A stretch of 64,000 bases of DNA from Azospirillum doebereinerae (GTDB lineage: Bacteria; Pseudomonadota; Alphaproteobacteria; Azospirillales; Azospirillaceae): contig NZ_RZIJ01000015.1 in assembly GCF_003989665.1 (NCBI RefSeq), positions 124,001-188,000 of the forward strand, written 5' to 3'. Below the pieces are notes generated by a model. That model had not been told where the DNA came from, did no database searches, and saw only the letters and a list, made by a program, of their open reading frames with translations. Shown piece after piece: positions 36,628 through 45,350 of this stretch. Numbering within the stretch: position 1 is the stretch's first letter; each line of letters starts with the position of its first letter. A program made the translations under genes and the position numbers.

Positions 36628-37422
36628 ATGACCCGAAACGGACCCGTCGCGCTGTTCTTCCACACCCTGGTCGTCCTGTTCATGCTGGCGCCCCTGGTGA
36701 TCGTCTGCCTCGTCGCCTTCACCCCGGAAAACACGCTGTCGCTGCCGACGCGGGGGCTCTCGCTGCGCTGGTTCGAGGCGGTGTTCCATCACCCGGACTT
36801 CGTCCAGTCCTTCTGGAACAGCCTGTGGCTGGCGCTGCTGTCGGCGACGCTGGCCGTCGCCCTGGCGGTCCCGGCGTCGCTCGCCATCACGCGCTGGGAG
36901 TTTCCCGGACGGGGCTTCCTCAACGGCCTGTTCCTGTCGCCGCTGATCATCCCCCATCTGGTGCTGGGCGTCGCCATGCTGCGGCTGTTCGCGCTGGTGG
37001 GCGCGACAGGAAGCTTCGGCTGGCTGGTCGCCGCCCACATCGTCATCGTCACCCCCTACGTCATGCGCCTGCTGATCGCCGCCATCACCGGCTTCGACCG
37101 CAGCGTCGAGCACGCGGCCTATTCGCTGGGGGCGAGCGAGGCGACGGTCTTCCGCCGCGTCACCCTGCCGATGATCCTGCCCGGCGTCACCGGCGGCTGG
37201 CTGATCGCCTTCATCAACAGCTTCGACGAGCTGACCATGTCCATCTTCATCACCTCGCCGTCCACGGTGACGCTGCCGGTGCGGATGTACATGTACGCGA
37301 CCGAATCCATCGACCCGATGATGGCGGCGGTCTCGGCGATCATCATCGGGATCACGGTGGTCGCGGTGCTGCTGCTCGACCGCGTCTACGGCCTGGACCG
37401 CATCCTGGTCGGCCAGAAATGA
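36628..37422 (+). CDS. ABC transporter permease (PotC-like)
   Basis: The 264-residue permease has six helices and the EAA loop VEHAAYSLGASEATVFRRVTLPMILPG. Motifs such as FINSFDELTMSIFITSPSTVTLPVRMY are typical of PotC/PotI members. It starts 7 bases after the first permease and is followed immediately by the small ferredoxin-like subunit of the dehydrogenase. Together with the partner permease it would import the substrate that the dehydrogenase oxidises. Confidence 0.92.
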   Translation: MTRNGPVALFFHTLVVLFMLAPLVIVCLVAFTPENTLSLPTRGLSLRWFEAVFHHPDFVQSFWNSLWLALLSATLAVALAVPASLAITRWEFPGRGFLNGLFLSPLIIPHLVLGVAMLRLFALVGATGSFGWLVAAHIVIVTPYVMRLLIAAITGFDRSVEHAAYSLGASEATVFRRVTLPMILPGVTGGWLIAFINSFDELTMSIFITSPSTVTLPVRMYMYATESIDPMMAAVSAIIIGITVVAVLLLDRVYGLDRILVGQK

Positions 37423-37475
37423 ACCCTGGACCGGCGCCCGCTACGGCGCGCCGGCCCGTTCGGAGAGCATTCGCC

Positions 37476-37796
37476 ATGGCTTTGTTGCAGCGTGTGGCCG
37501 AGCAGGGCCGGCGCGTCGTCCGCTTCACGCTCGACGGGATTCCGGTCGAGGCGCTGGAGGGGGACACCGTCCTGACCGCCATGCTGACCAACGGCGACCG
37601 TCTGCGCCGCTCGGAATTCGCCGACACCCCGCGCGCCGGCTTCTGCCTGATGGGCGCCTGCCAGGATTGCTGGGTGCGGACCGAGGAGGGCGAACGCCTG
37701 CGCTCCTGCGGCACCTTCATCGAGGACGGCATGCGGCTGGTCAGCCGGGGCGAATGGGACCAGGGCGGACCGGGGCAGGGGGAGGCGGAATCGTGA
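37476..37796 (+). CDS. 2Fe-2S subunit of a flavin dehydrogenase (HcnA/OoxA-small type)
   Basis: The 106-residue protein resembles HcnA and the small subunit of opine and hydroxyproline dehydrogenases. It carries one plant-ferredoxin-type 2Fe-2S motif with Cys57, Cys62, Cys65 and Cys78 (AGFCLMGACQDCWVR and LRSCGTF). It would pass electrons between the two flavin subunits. GGAGA lies 10 bases before ATG 37476. An upstream ATG at 37419, overlapping the permease stop, would add 19 residues. The stop overlaps the next gene's GTG, so all three dehydrogenase subunits are translationally coupled. Confidence 0.85.
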   Translation: MALLQRVAEQGRRVVRFTLDGIPVEALEGDTVLTAMLTNGDRLRRSEFADTPRAGFCLMGACQDCWVRTEEGERLRSCGTFIEDGMRLVSRGEWDQGGPGQGEAES

Positions 37797-39175
37797 GCGG
37801 CTTGCGTCCCGTCATCGTCGGCGCCGGTCCGGCCGGCATCCGCGCGGCGGAGCGGCTGGTCGCCGCCGGGCTGCGGCCGACCGTGGTCGACGAGGCCGCG
37901 CGCTGGGGCGGCCAGATCTACCGCCAGCCGCCCGACGGCGGCTTCACGCGGCCGAAGTCGGCGCTCTACGGCTTTGAGGCCGGGAAGGCCGACGCCGTGC
38001 ACCAGGCCATGGCGGCGATCCGCGACCGGGTCGATTACAAGCCGCGCACGCTGGCGTGGAACTGCGAGGACCGCGCGCTCGACCTGCTGGGCGACGGCGT
38101 GTCCGAGACGCTGCCCTTCTCCCACCTGATCCTGGCGACCGGGGCGACCGACCGCGTGCTGCCCTTCCCCGGCTGGACCCTGCCGGGCGTCTTCACGCTG
38201 GGCGGCTCGCAGGTCGCGCTGAAGTTCCAGGGCTGCGCGGTGGGCCGGCGGGTGGCCTTCCTCGGCACGGGGCCGCTGCTCTATCTGGTGGCCTACCAGT
38301 ATCTCAAGGCGGGGGTCGCGGTGGCCGGCGTGTTCGACACCGCGCCCTTCGACGGACAACTCCGCGCCGCGCCCGGCATGCTGCGCGACCCGGCGACGCT
38401 GGCCAAGGGCCTGCTCTTCGTCGGCTGGCTGCGCGCCCATGGCGTGCCGATCCACAACAACGTCCGCCCGCTGCGCGCCGAGGGGACCGAACGGGTCGAG
38501 GCGCTGGTCTGGAGCCGCAACGGGCGGGAGGAGCGCACGGTCTGCGACGCCGTGGCCTTCGGCCTGAACCTGCGCTCGGAAACCCAGCTCGCCGATCTCG
38601 CCGGCTGCCGCTTCCGCTTCAACGAGATGGACCGGGCGTGGCTGCCCGAGCGCGACGCGGCGGGGCGCAGCTCGGTGCCGGGCGTCTACATCGCCGGGGA
38701 CGGCGGCGGCATCGCCGGGGCCGACGCGGCCGAACTGGGGGGGGAGCGCGCGGCGCTCGCCCTGCTGGAGGACGCCGGCCTGCCCGTCGAGGCGGACCGC
38801 GTCGCCGTGCTCGACCGGCGCCTCGCCCGCGTCGCCGCCTTCCGCCGGGCGCTGTCCGCCGCCTTCCCGTTCCCCGAGGACTGGGCCAGTTCCATCGCCG
38901 ACGACACCATGGTCTGCCGCTGCGAGGGCGTCTCCGCCGGCACCCTGCGCGCGGTCGCGACCAGCGGGCAGGCCCGCGAGATCAACCGTGCCAAGGCGCT
39001 GACCCGCGCCGGCATGGGCCGCTGCCAGGGCCGCATGTGCGGCGCCGCGACCACCGAACTGCTGGCGCGCGCGCTCAACGCCGGCCCCGGCGATGTCGGC
39101 CGCCTGCGCGCCCAGCCCCCGATCAAACCGCTGCCGGTCGCCGCCGGCCGACCGAGCGACGAGGCCGCATCATGA
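37793..39175 (+). CDS. NAD(P)/FAD-dependent oxidoreductase with BFD-like 2Fe-2S domain (HcnB/OoxA type)
   Basis: The 460-residue subunit has an N-terminal FAD motif (VIVGAGPAGIRAAERL), a second dinucleotide fold (GRRVAFLGTGPLLYLVA) and the segment VPGVYIAGDGGGIAGAD. A C-terminal BFD-like cluster domain has MVCRCEGVS and GMGRCQGRMCGA cysteines. It corresponds to HcnB, opine oxidase OoxA and the alpha subunit of D-hydroxyproline dehydrogenases. The GTG at 37793 overlaps the stop of the small subunit. Partner subunits lie on both sides. The substrate is an amino acid, opine or similar amine by family analogy. Confidence 0.9.
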   Translation: MSGLRPVIVGAGPAGIRAAERLVAAGLRPTVVDEAARWGGQIYRQPPDGGFTRPKSALYGFEAGKADAVHQAMAAIRDRVDYKPRTLAWNCEDRALDLLGDGVSETLPFSHLILATGATDRVLPFPGWTLPGVFTLGGSQVALKFQGCAVGRRVAFLGTGPLLYLVAYQYLKAGVAVAGVFDTAPFDGQLRAAPGMLRDPATLAKGLLFVGWLRAHGVPIHNNVRPLRAEGTERVEALVWSRNGREERTVCDAVAFGLNLRSETQLADLAGCRFRFNEMDRAWLPERDAAGRSSVPGVYIAGDGGGIAGADAAELGGERAALALLEDAGLPVEADRVAVLDRRLARVAAFRRALSAAFPFPEDWASSIADDTMVCRCEGVSAGTLRAVATSGQAREINRAKALTRAGMGRCQGRMCGAATTELLARALNAGPGDVGRLRAQPPIKPLPVAAGRPSDEAAS

Positions 39176-40305
39176 GGGAGATCCTCGACTGCGACGTCGC
39201 CATCGTCGGCGGCGGCATCGTCGGCGGCTCGGCGGCGCTGTTCCTGCGCAGGATGGGCCTGTCGGTCACGCTGCTGGAGCGCGACTGGTGCGGCGCCAAG
39301 GCCAGCGGCGTCAATTTCGGCGGGGTCCGTCGCCAGGGCCGCCCGCTGGAGCAGTTGCCGCTGTCCCAGCGCGCCCACGCAATCTGGGGCCGGCTGCCCG
39401 AGTTGATCGGTACCGACGCCGAATACATCCGCTCCGGCCATCTGAAGCTGGCGCGCAGCGCCCCCGACCTCCAGGCGCTGATCGACTACCGCGAGCGCAG
39501 CGCCGGCTTCGGGCTGGACCTGGAGATCGTCGAGGGCGAGGCGTTCCGCCGCCGCTTCCCGGCGCTGGGCGACCGGGCGCTGGGCGGCTCGCTCTGCCCG
39601 GAGGACGGGCACGCCAACCCGCGCCTCGTCTCGCCGGCCTTCGCCCGCGCGGCGGCGGCGCTGGGCGCCGTGGTGCGCGAGCAGACCCCGGTCGACCGGG
39701 TCGAGCGCGACGACGCCGGCCGCTTCGTCCTGTTGAGCGGCGAGGGGCTTGAGGTCCGCGCGACCCATCTGCTGAACACGGCGGGCGCGTGGTCGCGCCG
39801 CGTCGCCGACGCCTTCGGCGAGCCGGTGCCGCTGGTCTCCCTGCACCCCAACATGGCGGTGACGGAGCCGCTGCCGCGTTTCCTCGACGTCAACATCGGG
39901 GTGGAGGGCGGCGGCGTCTACGGGCGGCAGGTGCCGCGCGGCAACATGGTGGTGGGCGGCGGGCGCGGCTTCGCGCTGGACCCCGACCGCGCCCGCCCGC
40001 AACGCGACGCCATGCTGTCGCTGATGCACGACGCGGCGGAGCTGTTCCCCCAGATCCGCCACGCCCACGTCATCCGCTGCTGGACCGGGGTGGAGGGCTA
40101 CACGCCCGACCGCAATCCGGTGATCGGCCCCAGCCGGACCACGCCCAACCTGTTCCACGCCTTCGGCTTTTCCGGCGCCGGGTTCCAGATCGGACCGGCG
40201 GTGGGGGAGGCCTTGGCCGAACTGATCCGCGACGGCCGCTCCTCGGCCCCGCTGGACGCCTTCCGCATCGACCGTTTCCCGCCCACCACCATCACCACGC
40301 CTTAA
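39172..40305 (+). CDS. FAD-dependent amine/amino-acid oxidoreductase (HcnC/OoxB type)
   Basis: The 377-residue DAO-family flavoprotein starts with the FAD motif CDVAIVGGGIVGGSAALFL. The central VNFGGVRRQGRPLEQLPLSQ, the product-side DGHANPRLVSPAFARAA, and the C-terminal FGFSGAGFQIGPAVGEALAELI are typical of the beta subunits that perform substrate oxidation in HcnABC, opine oxidase and hydroxyproline dehydrogenases. The ATG overlaps the stop of the upstream subunit (ATGA). The binding protein of the ABC importer follows 33 bases downstream, linking import and oxidation. Confidence 0.92.
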   Translation: MREILDCDVAIVGGGIVGGSAALFLRRMGLSVTLLERDWCGAKASGVNFGGVRRQGRPLEQLPLSQRAHAIWGRLPELIGTDAEYIRSGHLKLARSAPDLQALIDYRERSAGFGLDLEIVEGEAFRRRFPALGDRALGGSLCPEDGHANPRLVSPAFARAAAALGAVVREQTPVDRVERDDAGRFVLLSGEGLEVRATHLLNTAGAWSRRVADAFGEPVPLVSLHPNMAVTEPLPRFLDVNIGVEGGGVYGRQVPRGNMVVGGGRGFALDPDRARPQRDAMLSLMHDAAELFPQIRHAHVIRCWTGVEGYTPDRNPVIGPSRTTPNLFHAFGFSGAGFQIGPAVGEALAELIRDGRSSAPLDAFRIDRFPPTTITTP

Positions 40306-40338
40306 AAAATCCCGCCTTAAACCCCCAGGAGGACGAGC

Positions 40339-41418
40339 ATGCCCATCCCGCGTTCGCTGTCTTTCACCGGTGTCGCCACCGCCGCCGCCACCGCCGTCAT
40401 CGGTCTGGCCGCCGGCTTGGCGCTCTCCAGCCCCGCCGCCGCCCAGACCAAGACGGTCTACATCGGCATGAACGGCGGCACGATGGAGAAGACCTACACC
40501 GAGAACGTCTTCCCCGCCTTCGAAAAGGCGACCGGCATCAAGGTGGTGGTGGTTCCCGGCACGTCCTCCGACATTCTCGCCAAGCTGCAGGCGCAGAAGG
40601 ACAACCCGCAGATGCACGTCGTCTTCCTCGACGACGGGCTGATGTACCGCGCCATCGGCATGGGTCTGTGCCAGAAGATGGACACCACGTCGGTGCTGGA
40701 CGAGGTCTACCCATCCTCGCGCATGAAGGGCGACATGGCGGTCGGCGTCAACATGGGCATGACGGGGCTGGCCTACAACAAGAAGATGTTCGACGAGAAG
40801 GGCTGGGCCGCCCCGACCTCGTGGATGGATCTGGCCGATCCCAAATACAAGGGCAAGATCGTCGTCCAGTCGGCGGCCAGCAGCAGCTTCGGCCTGCACG
40901 CCTTCCTGATGTACAACCGCGTCCAGGGCGGCACCGAGGCCAACGTCGATCCGGGCTTCACCACGTGGCGCAAGACCATCGGCCCGAACGTGCTGGAATA
41001 CATCCCCAGCTCGGCCAAGATCGCCGAGATGGTGCAGACCGGCGAGGCTGCGATCTTCCCGCTGACCCCGACCGGCGTCGGCAGCCTGAAGGAAAAGGGC
41101 ATTCCGGTGGAATACGCCCAGCCCAAGGAAGGCTCGGTCGTGCTGATGGTCGGCGAATGCGTCGTCGCCAAGAACCCCGACAACGAGTCCGCCCAGAAGC
41201 TCGCCGCCTATCTGCTGAGCCAGGAGGCGCAGCTCGCCGCGCTGAAGTTCGGCGCGCAGATCCCGGCCAACACCAAGGTGCAGGCCCCGGCCGAGGTCGC
41301 CGACGCGATGGGCAAGTTCCAGGGCTACATGAAGAACGCCGTGACGGTGGACTGGGACGTCATCAACGAGAAGCGCCCGGACTGGAACCAGCGCTGGAAC
41401 AAGGAAATCGAACGGTAA
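40339..41418 (+). CDS. ABC transporter substrate-binding protein, PotD/F-like
   Basis: The 359-residue periplasmic protein has a signal peptide cleaved near LSSPAAAQ-TK (residue 36). The two-lobed type-2 periplasmic fold follows, with KTVYIGMNGGTMEKTYTENV, FEKATGIKVVVVPGTSSDIL, AVGVNMGMTGLAYNKKMFDE and EAAIFPLTPTGVGSLKEKG. AGGAGG lies 6 bases from the ATG. As last gene of the operon it supplies the importer with a cationic or amino-acid-like solute. It is related to spermidine/putrescine binding proteins, but the binding residues cannot be resolved here. Confidence 0.92.
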   Translation: MPIPRSLSFTGVATAAATAVIGLAAGLALSSPAAAQTKTVYIGMNGGTMEKTYTENVFPAFEKATGIKVVVVPGTSSDILAKLQAQKDNPQMHVVFLDDGLMYRAIGMGLCQKMDTTSVLDEVYPSSRMKGDMAVGVNMGMTGLAYNKKMFDEKGWAAPTSWMDLADPKYKGKIVVQSAASSSFGLHAFLMYNRVQGGTEANVDPGFTTWRKTIGPNVLEYIPSSAKIAEMVQTGEAAIFPLTPTGVGSLKEKGIPVEYAQPKEGSVVLMVGECVVAKNPDNESAQKLAAYLLSQEAQLAALKFGAQIPANTKVQAPAEVADAMGKFQGYMKNAVTVDWDVINEKRPDWNQRWNKEIER

Positions 41419-41449
41419 CTCCCGTTCGCTTTCTGTAGGAACGTCGCGG

Positions 41450-41472
41450 AGCCGGGGGTTTGTCCTCCGGCT
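41450..41472. terminator. Hairpin between the ABC operon and the convergent GH5 gene
   Basis: AGCCGGGGG and CCTCCGGCT form a 9-base stem (one G-T pair) with a TTTGT loop. There is no clear T-run on either strand, so it is a weak intrinsic terminator candidate for either of the convergent genes. Confidence 0.35.
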
Positions 41473-41520
41473 GCGCGAAAGGATCGTTCAGGGTCGGGGC
41501 GGGGCCGGGTGCGCTGTCGT

Positions 41521-43407
41521 TCAGCCCCACGCCTCCACGCCGGCGTCGTGGTGTTCCAGCGCCGCGATTTCCAGACCGGGCGCCGAGACCCGCCCTTCCG
41601 CCTTGCCGTGCTGGACGTAGTGCAGCGTCGCCGCCGCGCGGTCGCTGCCGAAGGCGGCGTGCAGATCGGCGTGGGCGTTGAGATAGGCGAGCGGGTCGAA
41701 GGCGGTCGCCGAGCGCCCCTCGGCGATGCCGTGGGTCAGGTAATGGATCTCGGCCGCCCGCGCGTCGGTTCCGAAGGCGTCGATCAGGTCGGCGTTGCTC
41801 GCCACGTAGCGCAGCGTGTCGAAGCCGTTCGCCGCCCGCCCTTCGAGCACGCCGTGGCGGATGTAGTGCGCTGCCCCGGCCTCCGCGTCGGCGCCGAAGG
41901 CGCTGCTGAGGTCGCGGTTGGCTGCAAGGTAATTGTAGGCGTCGAAGACGGTGGCGCGGCCTTCGACCCGGCCATGTTCGATGAAGTGGCGCGAGGCGGC
42001 GTCGTGGTCGGTGCCCAACCCGGCGATCAGGTCGTGGTAGGACGCGGTGTAGGCCAGCGGGTCGAAGCTGACCGTGCGCCCCTCGGCGTGGCCGTACTGT
42101 TGGTAATGCCGCGTGCCCGCCGCCGCGTCGGCGCCGAACCCCGCCGACAGGTCGGCGTGGCTGGCGACATAGGCGAGGGCGTCGAAGGGCTTCGCCACCG
42201 GCGCGGCGACGCTTGGCGAGGACGGCGCGGCGGGCGCCGGAGTGGCCGGCGTCTCCGTCGGGATCGGCACCGGCGTCGTTGTCGGCGTTGGCGCCGGTGC
42301 CGCTGTCGATCCGGTGAACAGGCCGGCTTTGATGGCGTTGTACTTGGTGGTGTCCACCTGCCAGTCGCTGGTCATGATGCCGCCGGTGTCGCCCGAACCG
42401 GGGCTCCAGGCCCAGTAGGTCCAGCTCGCCCCCTGGTCGCCCTTGGCGAGGTCGATGGTGCCGTTGCCGTCGAAGTCGCCGTTCATGTACTGGATCAGCT
42501 TGGGCATCCAGGCCTTGTCGATGGCGGTTTCCATGCGGCTGCCGAACTCGCCGACCAAAACCGGGTGCTGATCGTTCTTGATCAGATTGCCCCACATCTG
42601 GTCCCACTTCGCCGGCATGTTGTTCGGGAAGTCGGAAGCCTTGAACCAGTCCATCATGTGCAGCGACGGGCCGTAGTCGTGGACCGAATAGACCAGCTTG
42701 TTCGGCGTGTCGAAATTCACCTCGTATTTCGGCAGGCCGAGCAGGTTGCCGCCCCACCAGTACCACTGGTTGTTGACGATCTCGACACCCTCGACGATCA
42801 TCAGCCAGTCCTTGTTGACCGTCTGGATGGCGTTGCCGATCCGCTCGGCGGCGCGCGCCCAATCGGTGGCCGCGCCGCCGGTGCCCCAACTGGCCTGTCC
42901 GTGCGGTTCGTTGTGCAGGTCGGCGCCGATCACCGCGTCCTTGCCGGCGTAACGCTGGGCCAGCATCTTCCAGTTCTCGATCATTTTCGATTCCGGATAC
43001 TGGCTGGTGTACCAGAGCCCGTTCTCGTTGGAGGACGCGCCGTCGCCGGAACGGTGATGGTCGAGGATGATCTTCATGCCGGTCTTGCCGGCGTAATCGA
43101 TGATCTTGTCGAAGACCTGGAGCGAGGTCAGGCCCTTGAGGTCCGGGTTCTTCGAATAATCGATGCCGGTCGGCATGCGGCCGGCGTCGAGCATGGCGTC
43201 GGAGAAGGGCAGGCGGATGACGTTGAAGCCAAGCGCCTGCATCTTGTTCATGTGGTTCTGGTAGCTGTCCATCCACAGCCCTTGCGGCGCGAAGGCGTAG
43301 CCCTCGGCCCCGAACCAGTTGACGCCGGTCAGCTTGATGTTCCGGCCGGCGCTGTCGACGATCTGGCCGCCGTCGGTGTGCAGGAATCCCGGTGCGATGG
43401 TCGTCAT
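41521..43407 (-). CDS. Glycoside hydrolase family 5 (cellulase-like) with C-terminal repeats
   Basis: The 628-residue protein has a GH5 barrel (residues 10-365) with general acid/base Glu in DLHNEPHGQ and nucleophile Glu in HPVLVGEFGS. A DFDGNGTID segment looks like a calcium loop. A Pro/Thr linker (370-405) is followed by five 40-residue repeats. There is no signal peptide: it begins MTTIAPGFLHTDGGQIVDSAGRN. Export by a type I system or by the repeat region is possible but not shown. GH5 members cleave beta-1,4-glucans or mannans. In plant-associated bacteria such enzymes help in root contact or in trimming the bacterium's own cellulose. Confidence 0.9.
   Translation of the reverse strand: MTTIAPGFLHTDGGQIVDSAGRNIKLTGVNWFGAEGYAFAPQGLWMDSYQNHMNKMQALGFNVIRLPFSDAMLDAGRMPTGIDYSKNPDLKGLTSLQVFDKIIDYAGKTGMKIILDHHRSGDGASSNENGLWYTSQYPESKMIENWKMLAQRYAGKDAVIGADLHNEPHGQASWGTGGAATDWARAAERIGNAIQTVNKDWLMIVEGVEIVNNQWYWWGGNLLGLPKYEVNFDTPNKLVYSVHDYGPSLHMMDWFKASDFPNNMPAKWDQMWGNLIKNDQHPVLVGEFGSRMETAIDKAWMPKLIQYMNGDFDGNGTIDLAKGDQGASWTYWAWSPGSGDTGGIMTSDWQVDTTKYNAIKAGLFTGSTAAPAPTPTTTPVPIPTETPATPAPAAPSSPSVAAPVAKPFDALAYVASHADLSAGFGADAAAGTRHYQQYGHAEGRTVSFDPLAYTASYHDLIAGLGTDHDAASRHFIEHGRVEGRATVFDAYNYLAANRDLSSAFGADAEAGAAHYIRHGVLEGRAANGFDTLRYVASNADLIDAFGTDARAAEIHYLTHGIAEGRSATAFDPLAYLNAHADLHAAFGSDRAAATLHYVQHGKAEGRVSAPGLEIAALEHHDAGVEAWG
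41581..42186 (-). repeat. Five tandem 40-residue repeats in the GH5 protein
   Basis: Residues 408-609 form five repeats of 40-41 residues. Their pattern is FD-x2-x-Y-x-A-x2-x-DL-x2-x-F/L-G-x-D-x7-HY-x3-G-x2-EGR. The units differ at many positions, so they were not recently copied. Similar ASHADL/EGR repeats occur in secreted alphaproteobacterial proteins, where their role (binding, cell-surface retention or secretion) is unsettled. Confidence 0.85.
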
Positions 43408-43564
43408 GGTCGCTCAACGTCGTCTGGAGGGCTCGGCCGGCTGCCGTCCGGCCACTCTAAAGCGTTGCTGCGACACTTATTTGTGAACAATTTCAGGCAA
43501 GCGGCGGCGGTTGCGGGGTGGCATCGACCAAGGACCCGCAACCGCCGCCGTCTGGAAAAGGGAA

Positions 43565-45070
43565 TCAGCGCCGCAGCCGCTCCGAGGTCGAGGTGATGCT
43601 GTGGGAGACGACCTCGATGTCGCGCACGACCCGCGTCACGCTGACCGCGATCTCCTTGGTGGCGGATTCCTGCTGGGACACCGCCGTCGCGATCGTCATC
43701 GAAATCTGCTGGACGTCCGCGACGATGGTGCCGATGCGGCGGATCGCGTCGACGGCGTGCAGCGCCTCCTGCTGGACGGCGGCGATCTGGGCGGCGATGT
43801 CGTCGGCGGCGCTGCCGCTCTGCTGGGCCAGCGACTTGACCTCGTTGGCGACCACGGCGAAGCCGCGCCCGGCCTCGCCCGCCCGCGCGGCCTCGATGGT
43901 GGCGTTCAGCGCCAGCAGGTTGGTCTGCGAGGCGATGGAGTTGATCAGCTTGGTGATCGCGCCGATGCGCTCGGCGGAGTTCACCAGGGCCTCGACGGCG
44001 GCGTTGGTCCGCGTGGTCTCGTCCGACGCCTTCGCCGAGGCGCCCGACGCCTCGGTCGCGCGCGCGCTGATGTCGGTGATCGAGGCCGACAGCTCCTCGG
44101 TCGCGGCGGCGACGGTCTGCGCGTTGGCGGTGGCGCGGTCGGCGGCGGTCGCCACCTCGCTGTCGAGCGATTGCGCCAGGGCGCTCACCATCTGGCGGCG
44201 CTCGCCTTCGGCCTCGGTCTGCCGCACCTCCGCCTGCTTCTGCGCGTCGATGTCGATCAGCGAGCCGCAGACCCGCAGGGCCAGACCGTTGGCGTCGCGC
44301 GCCACCCCGCCAATGGCGCGGAACCAGCGGAAGCCGCCGTCCCGCATCCTCAGACGGTAGACGACGTCGTAGCCGGTGCGGCCGCTGCGGTCGTTCAGGC
44401 AGGCGCCGAAGGCGTCGAAGGTCGGCTGGGCGTCGTCGGGGTGCAGGCGGTCGGCCCAGGACCCGACCAGATCGGGGAAGCCGACCATGTCGTTGGGATC
44501 GAAGCCGATCAGGCGGCGGATTTCCGGGGACCAACGCCAATGGCTGCGCGCGTGCATCGGGTCGCCGTTGTGGATGACCGCGTCCCACAGACCGACGCCG
44601 GAGAACCGGTCGAGCAGCTTCGCGCGCTCCAGCTCGTTCCGTTCCGAATCGATGTCGATCAGCGAGCCGCAGGCCCGTAGGGCCAGACCGCTGGCGTCGC
44701 GCGCCACCCCGCCGATGGCGCGAAACCAGCGGTAGTTGCCGTCCTTCATCTTCAGCCGGTAATCGACGTTGTAGCCGGTGCGGCCGCTGCGGTCGTTCAG
44801 GCAGGCGCCGAAGGCGTCGAAGGTCGGCTGGGCGTCGTCGGGGTGCAGGCGGTCGGCCCAGGAGCCGACCCGGTCGGGGAAGCCGGCCGTGTCCTCGCGG
44901 TCGAAGCCCACCAGGCGGCGGAACTCCTGCGACCAGCGCCAACGGCTTTGCGGGTGCATCGGATCGCCGTTGTGGATGACCGCATCCCACAGGCCGACGC
45001 CGGCGTAACGGCCCAGCAGCGCCATTTCCTCGTTCGGGCGGGTGTCTTGAACCTTGCGAAACGACAGCAT
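43565..45070 (-). CDS. Cytoplasmic chemoreceptor with two near-identical PAS domains
   Basis: This 501-residue protein has no membrane segment. Two PAS-type domains (about residues 18-141 and 152-275), each with [14 protein letters not shown] and [13 protein letters not shown], precede an MCP signalling region (about 300-490). The tip hairpin of that region includes [20 protein letters not shown] and [20 protein letters not shown]. The C-terminus stops soon after the bundle, without a CheR-binding pentapeptide. Such soluble receptors sense internal redox or metabolites; the PAS ligand is not evident. ATG 45070 ([10 protein letters not shown]) is preferred over 45133. A 6-base dyad lies 23 bases upstream. 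Confidence 0.9.
   Translation of the reverse strand: MLSFRKVQDTRPNEEMALLGRYAGVGLWDAVIHNGDPMHPQSRWRWSQEFRRLVGFDREDTAGFPDRVGSWADRLHPDDAQPTFDAFGACLNDRSGRTGYNVDYRLKMKDGNYRWFRAIGGVARDASGLALRACGSLIDIDSERNELERAKLLDRFSGVGLWDAVIHNGDPMHARSHWRWSPEIRRLIGFDPNDMVGFPDLVGSWADRLHPDDAQPTFDAFGACLNDRSGRTGYDVVYRLRMRDGGFRWFRAIGGVARDANGLALRVCGSLIDIDAQKQAEVRQTEAEGERRQMVSALAQSLDSEVATAADRATANAQTVAAATEELSASITDISARATEASGASAKASDETTRTNAAVEALVNSAERIGAITKLINSIASQTNLLALNATIEAARAGEAGRGFAVVANEVKSLAQQSGSAADDIAAQIAAVQQEALHAVDAIRRIGTIVADVQQISMTIATAVSQQESATKEIAVSVTRVVRDIEVVSHSITSTSERLRR
44246..45001 (-). repeat. Tandem duplication of a PAS-coding segment
   Basis: The 354-base blocks 44246-44599 and 44648-45001 encode the two PAS domains at an offset of 402 bases. 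The proteins share an identical 33-residue stretch (residues 68-100 and 202-234), and long DNA tracts are identical (for example around 44405-44461 and 44808-44864). This points to a recent duplication or ongoing gene conversion. Confidence 0.85.
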
Positions 45071-45092
45071 CGACGTGTCCTGATTTGAGGCA

Positions 45093-45109
45093 TTGATTCC
45101 CCTAATCAA
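45093..45109. promoter_or_regulatory. Inverted repeat upstream of the chemoreceptor
   Basis: TTGATT-CCCCT-AATCAA is a perfect 6-base dyad, 23 bases before the receptor start and at the edge of an AT-rich patch. It resembles an FNR-type half-site pair but with a wider spacing, so it is listed only as a candidate operator. Confidence 0.4.
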
Positions 45110-45350
45110 AATACGAAGCGGATAAAGAAACACTTAACAATTTTGACGATTCCAGCGCCAAGATGAGAGAGAAAAACCCTATTGCTTTTCAATTCTCAAA
45201 TATTAAGGGGCTGGGATTTTCAGAAAATTCTTCATCCGGGGCGTTGGAAATTTATGCTATGAACAATAGAAACGATATTTCTCTTCGTACCGATCCTGTA
45301 TTGCCGCACTCACAGTGTGGTGAAAGAGAGTTTGCGCGTTCTGTTCCGCC
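45110..45350. other. AT-rich intergenic patch
   Basis: About 240 bases with far lower GC than the rest of the window (runs such as AATTCTCAAATATTAAGG and TTTCAGAAAATTCTTC). An open frame on the plus strand crosses it but enters the HNH gene in antisense and has no ribosome-binding site. It probably holds the receptor promoter. No RNA gene or mobile-element end was recognised. Confidence 0.5.

Noticed and set aside
41450-41472. Strong terminator between the ABC operon and GH5 gene
   Set aside because: The stem is good but no T-run follows on either strand, so it is kept only as a weak candidate.
45093-45109. Second FNR box
   Set aside because: The half-sites fit but their spacing is nine bases between TTGA and TCAA instead of six, so it is listed only as a generic dyad.
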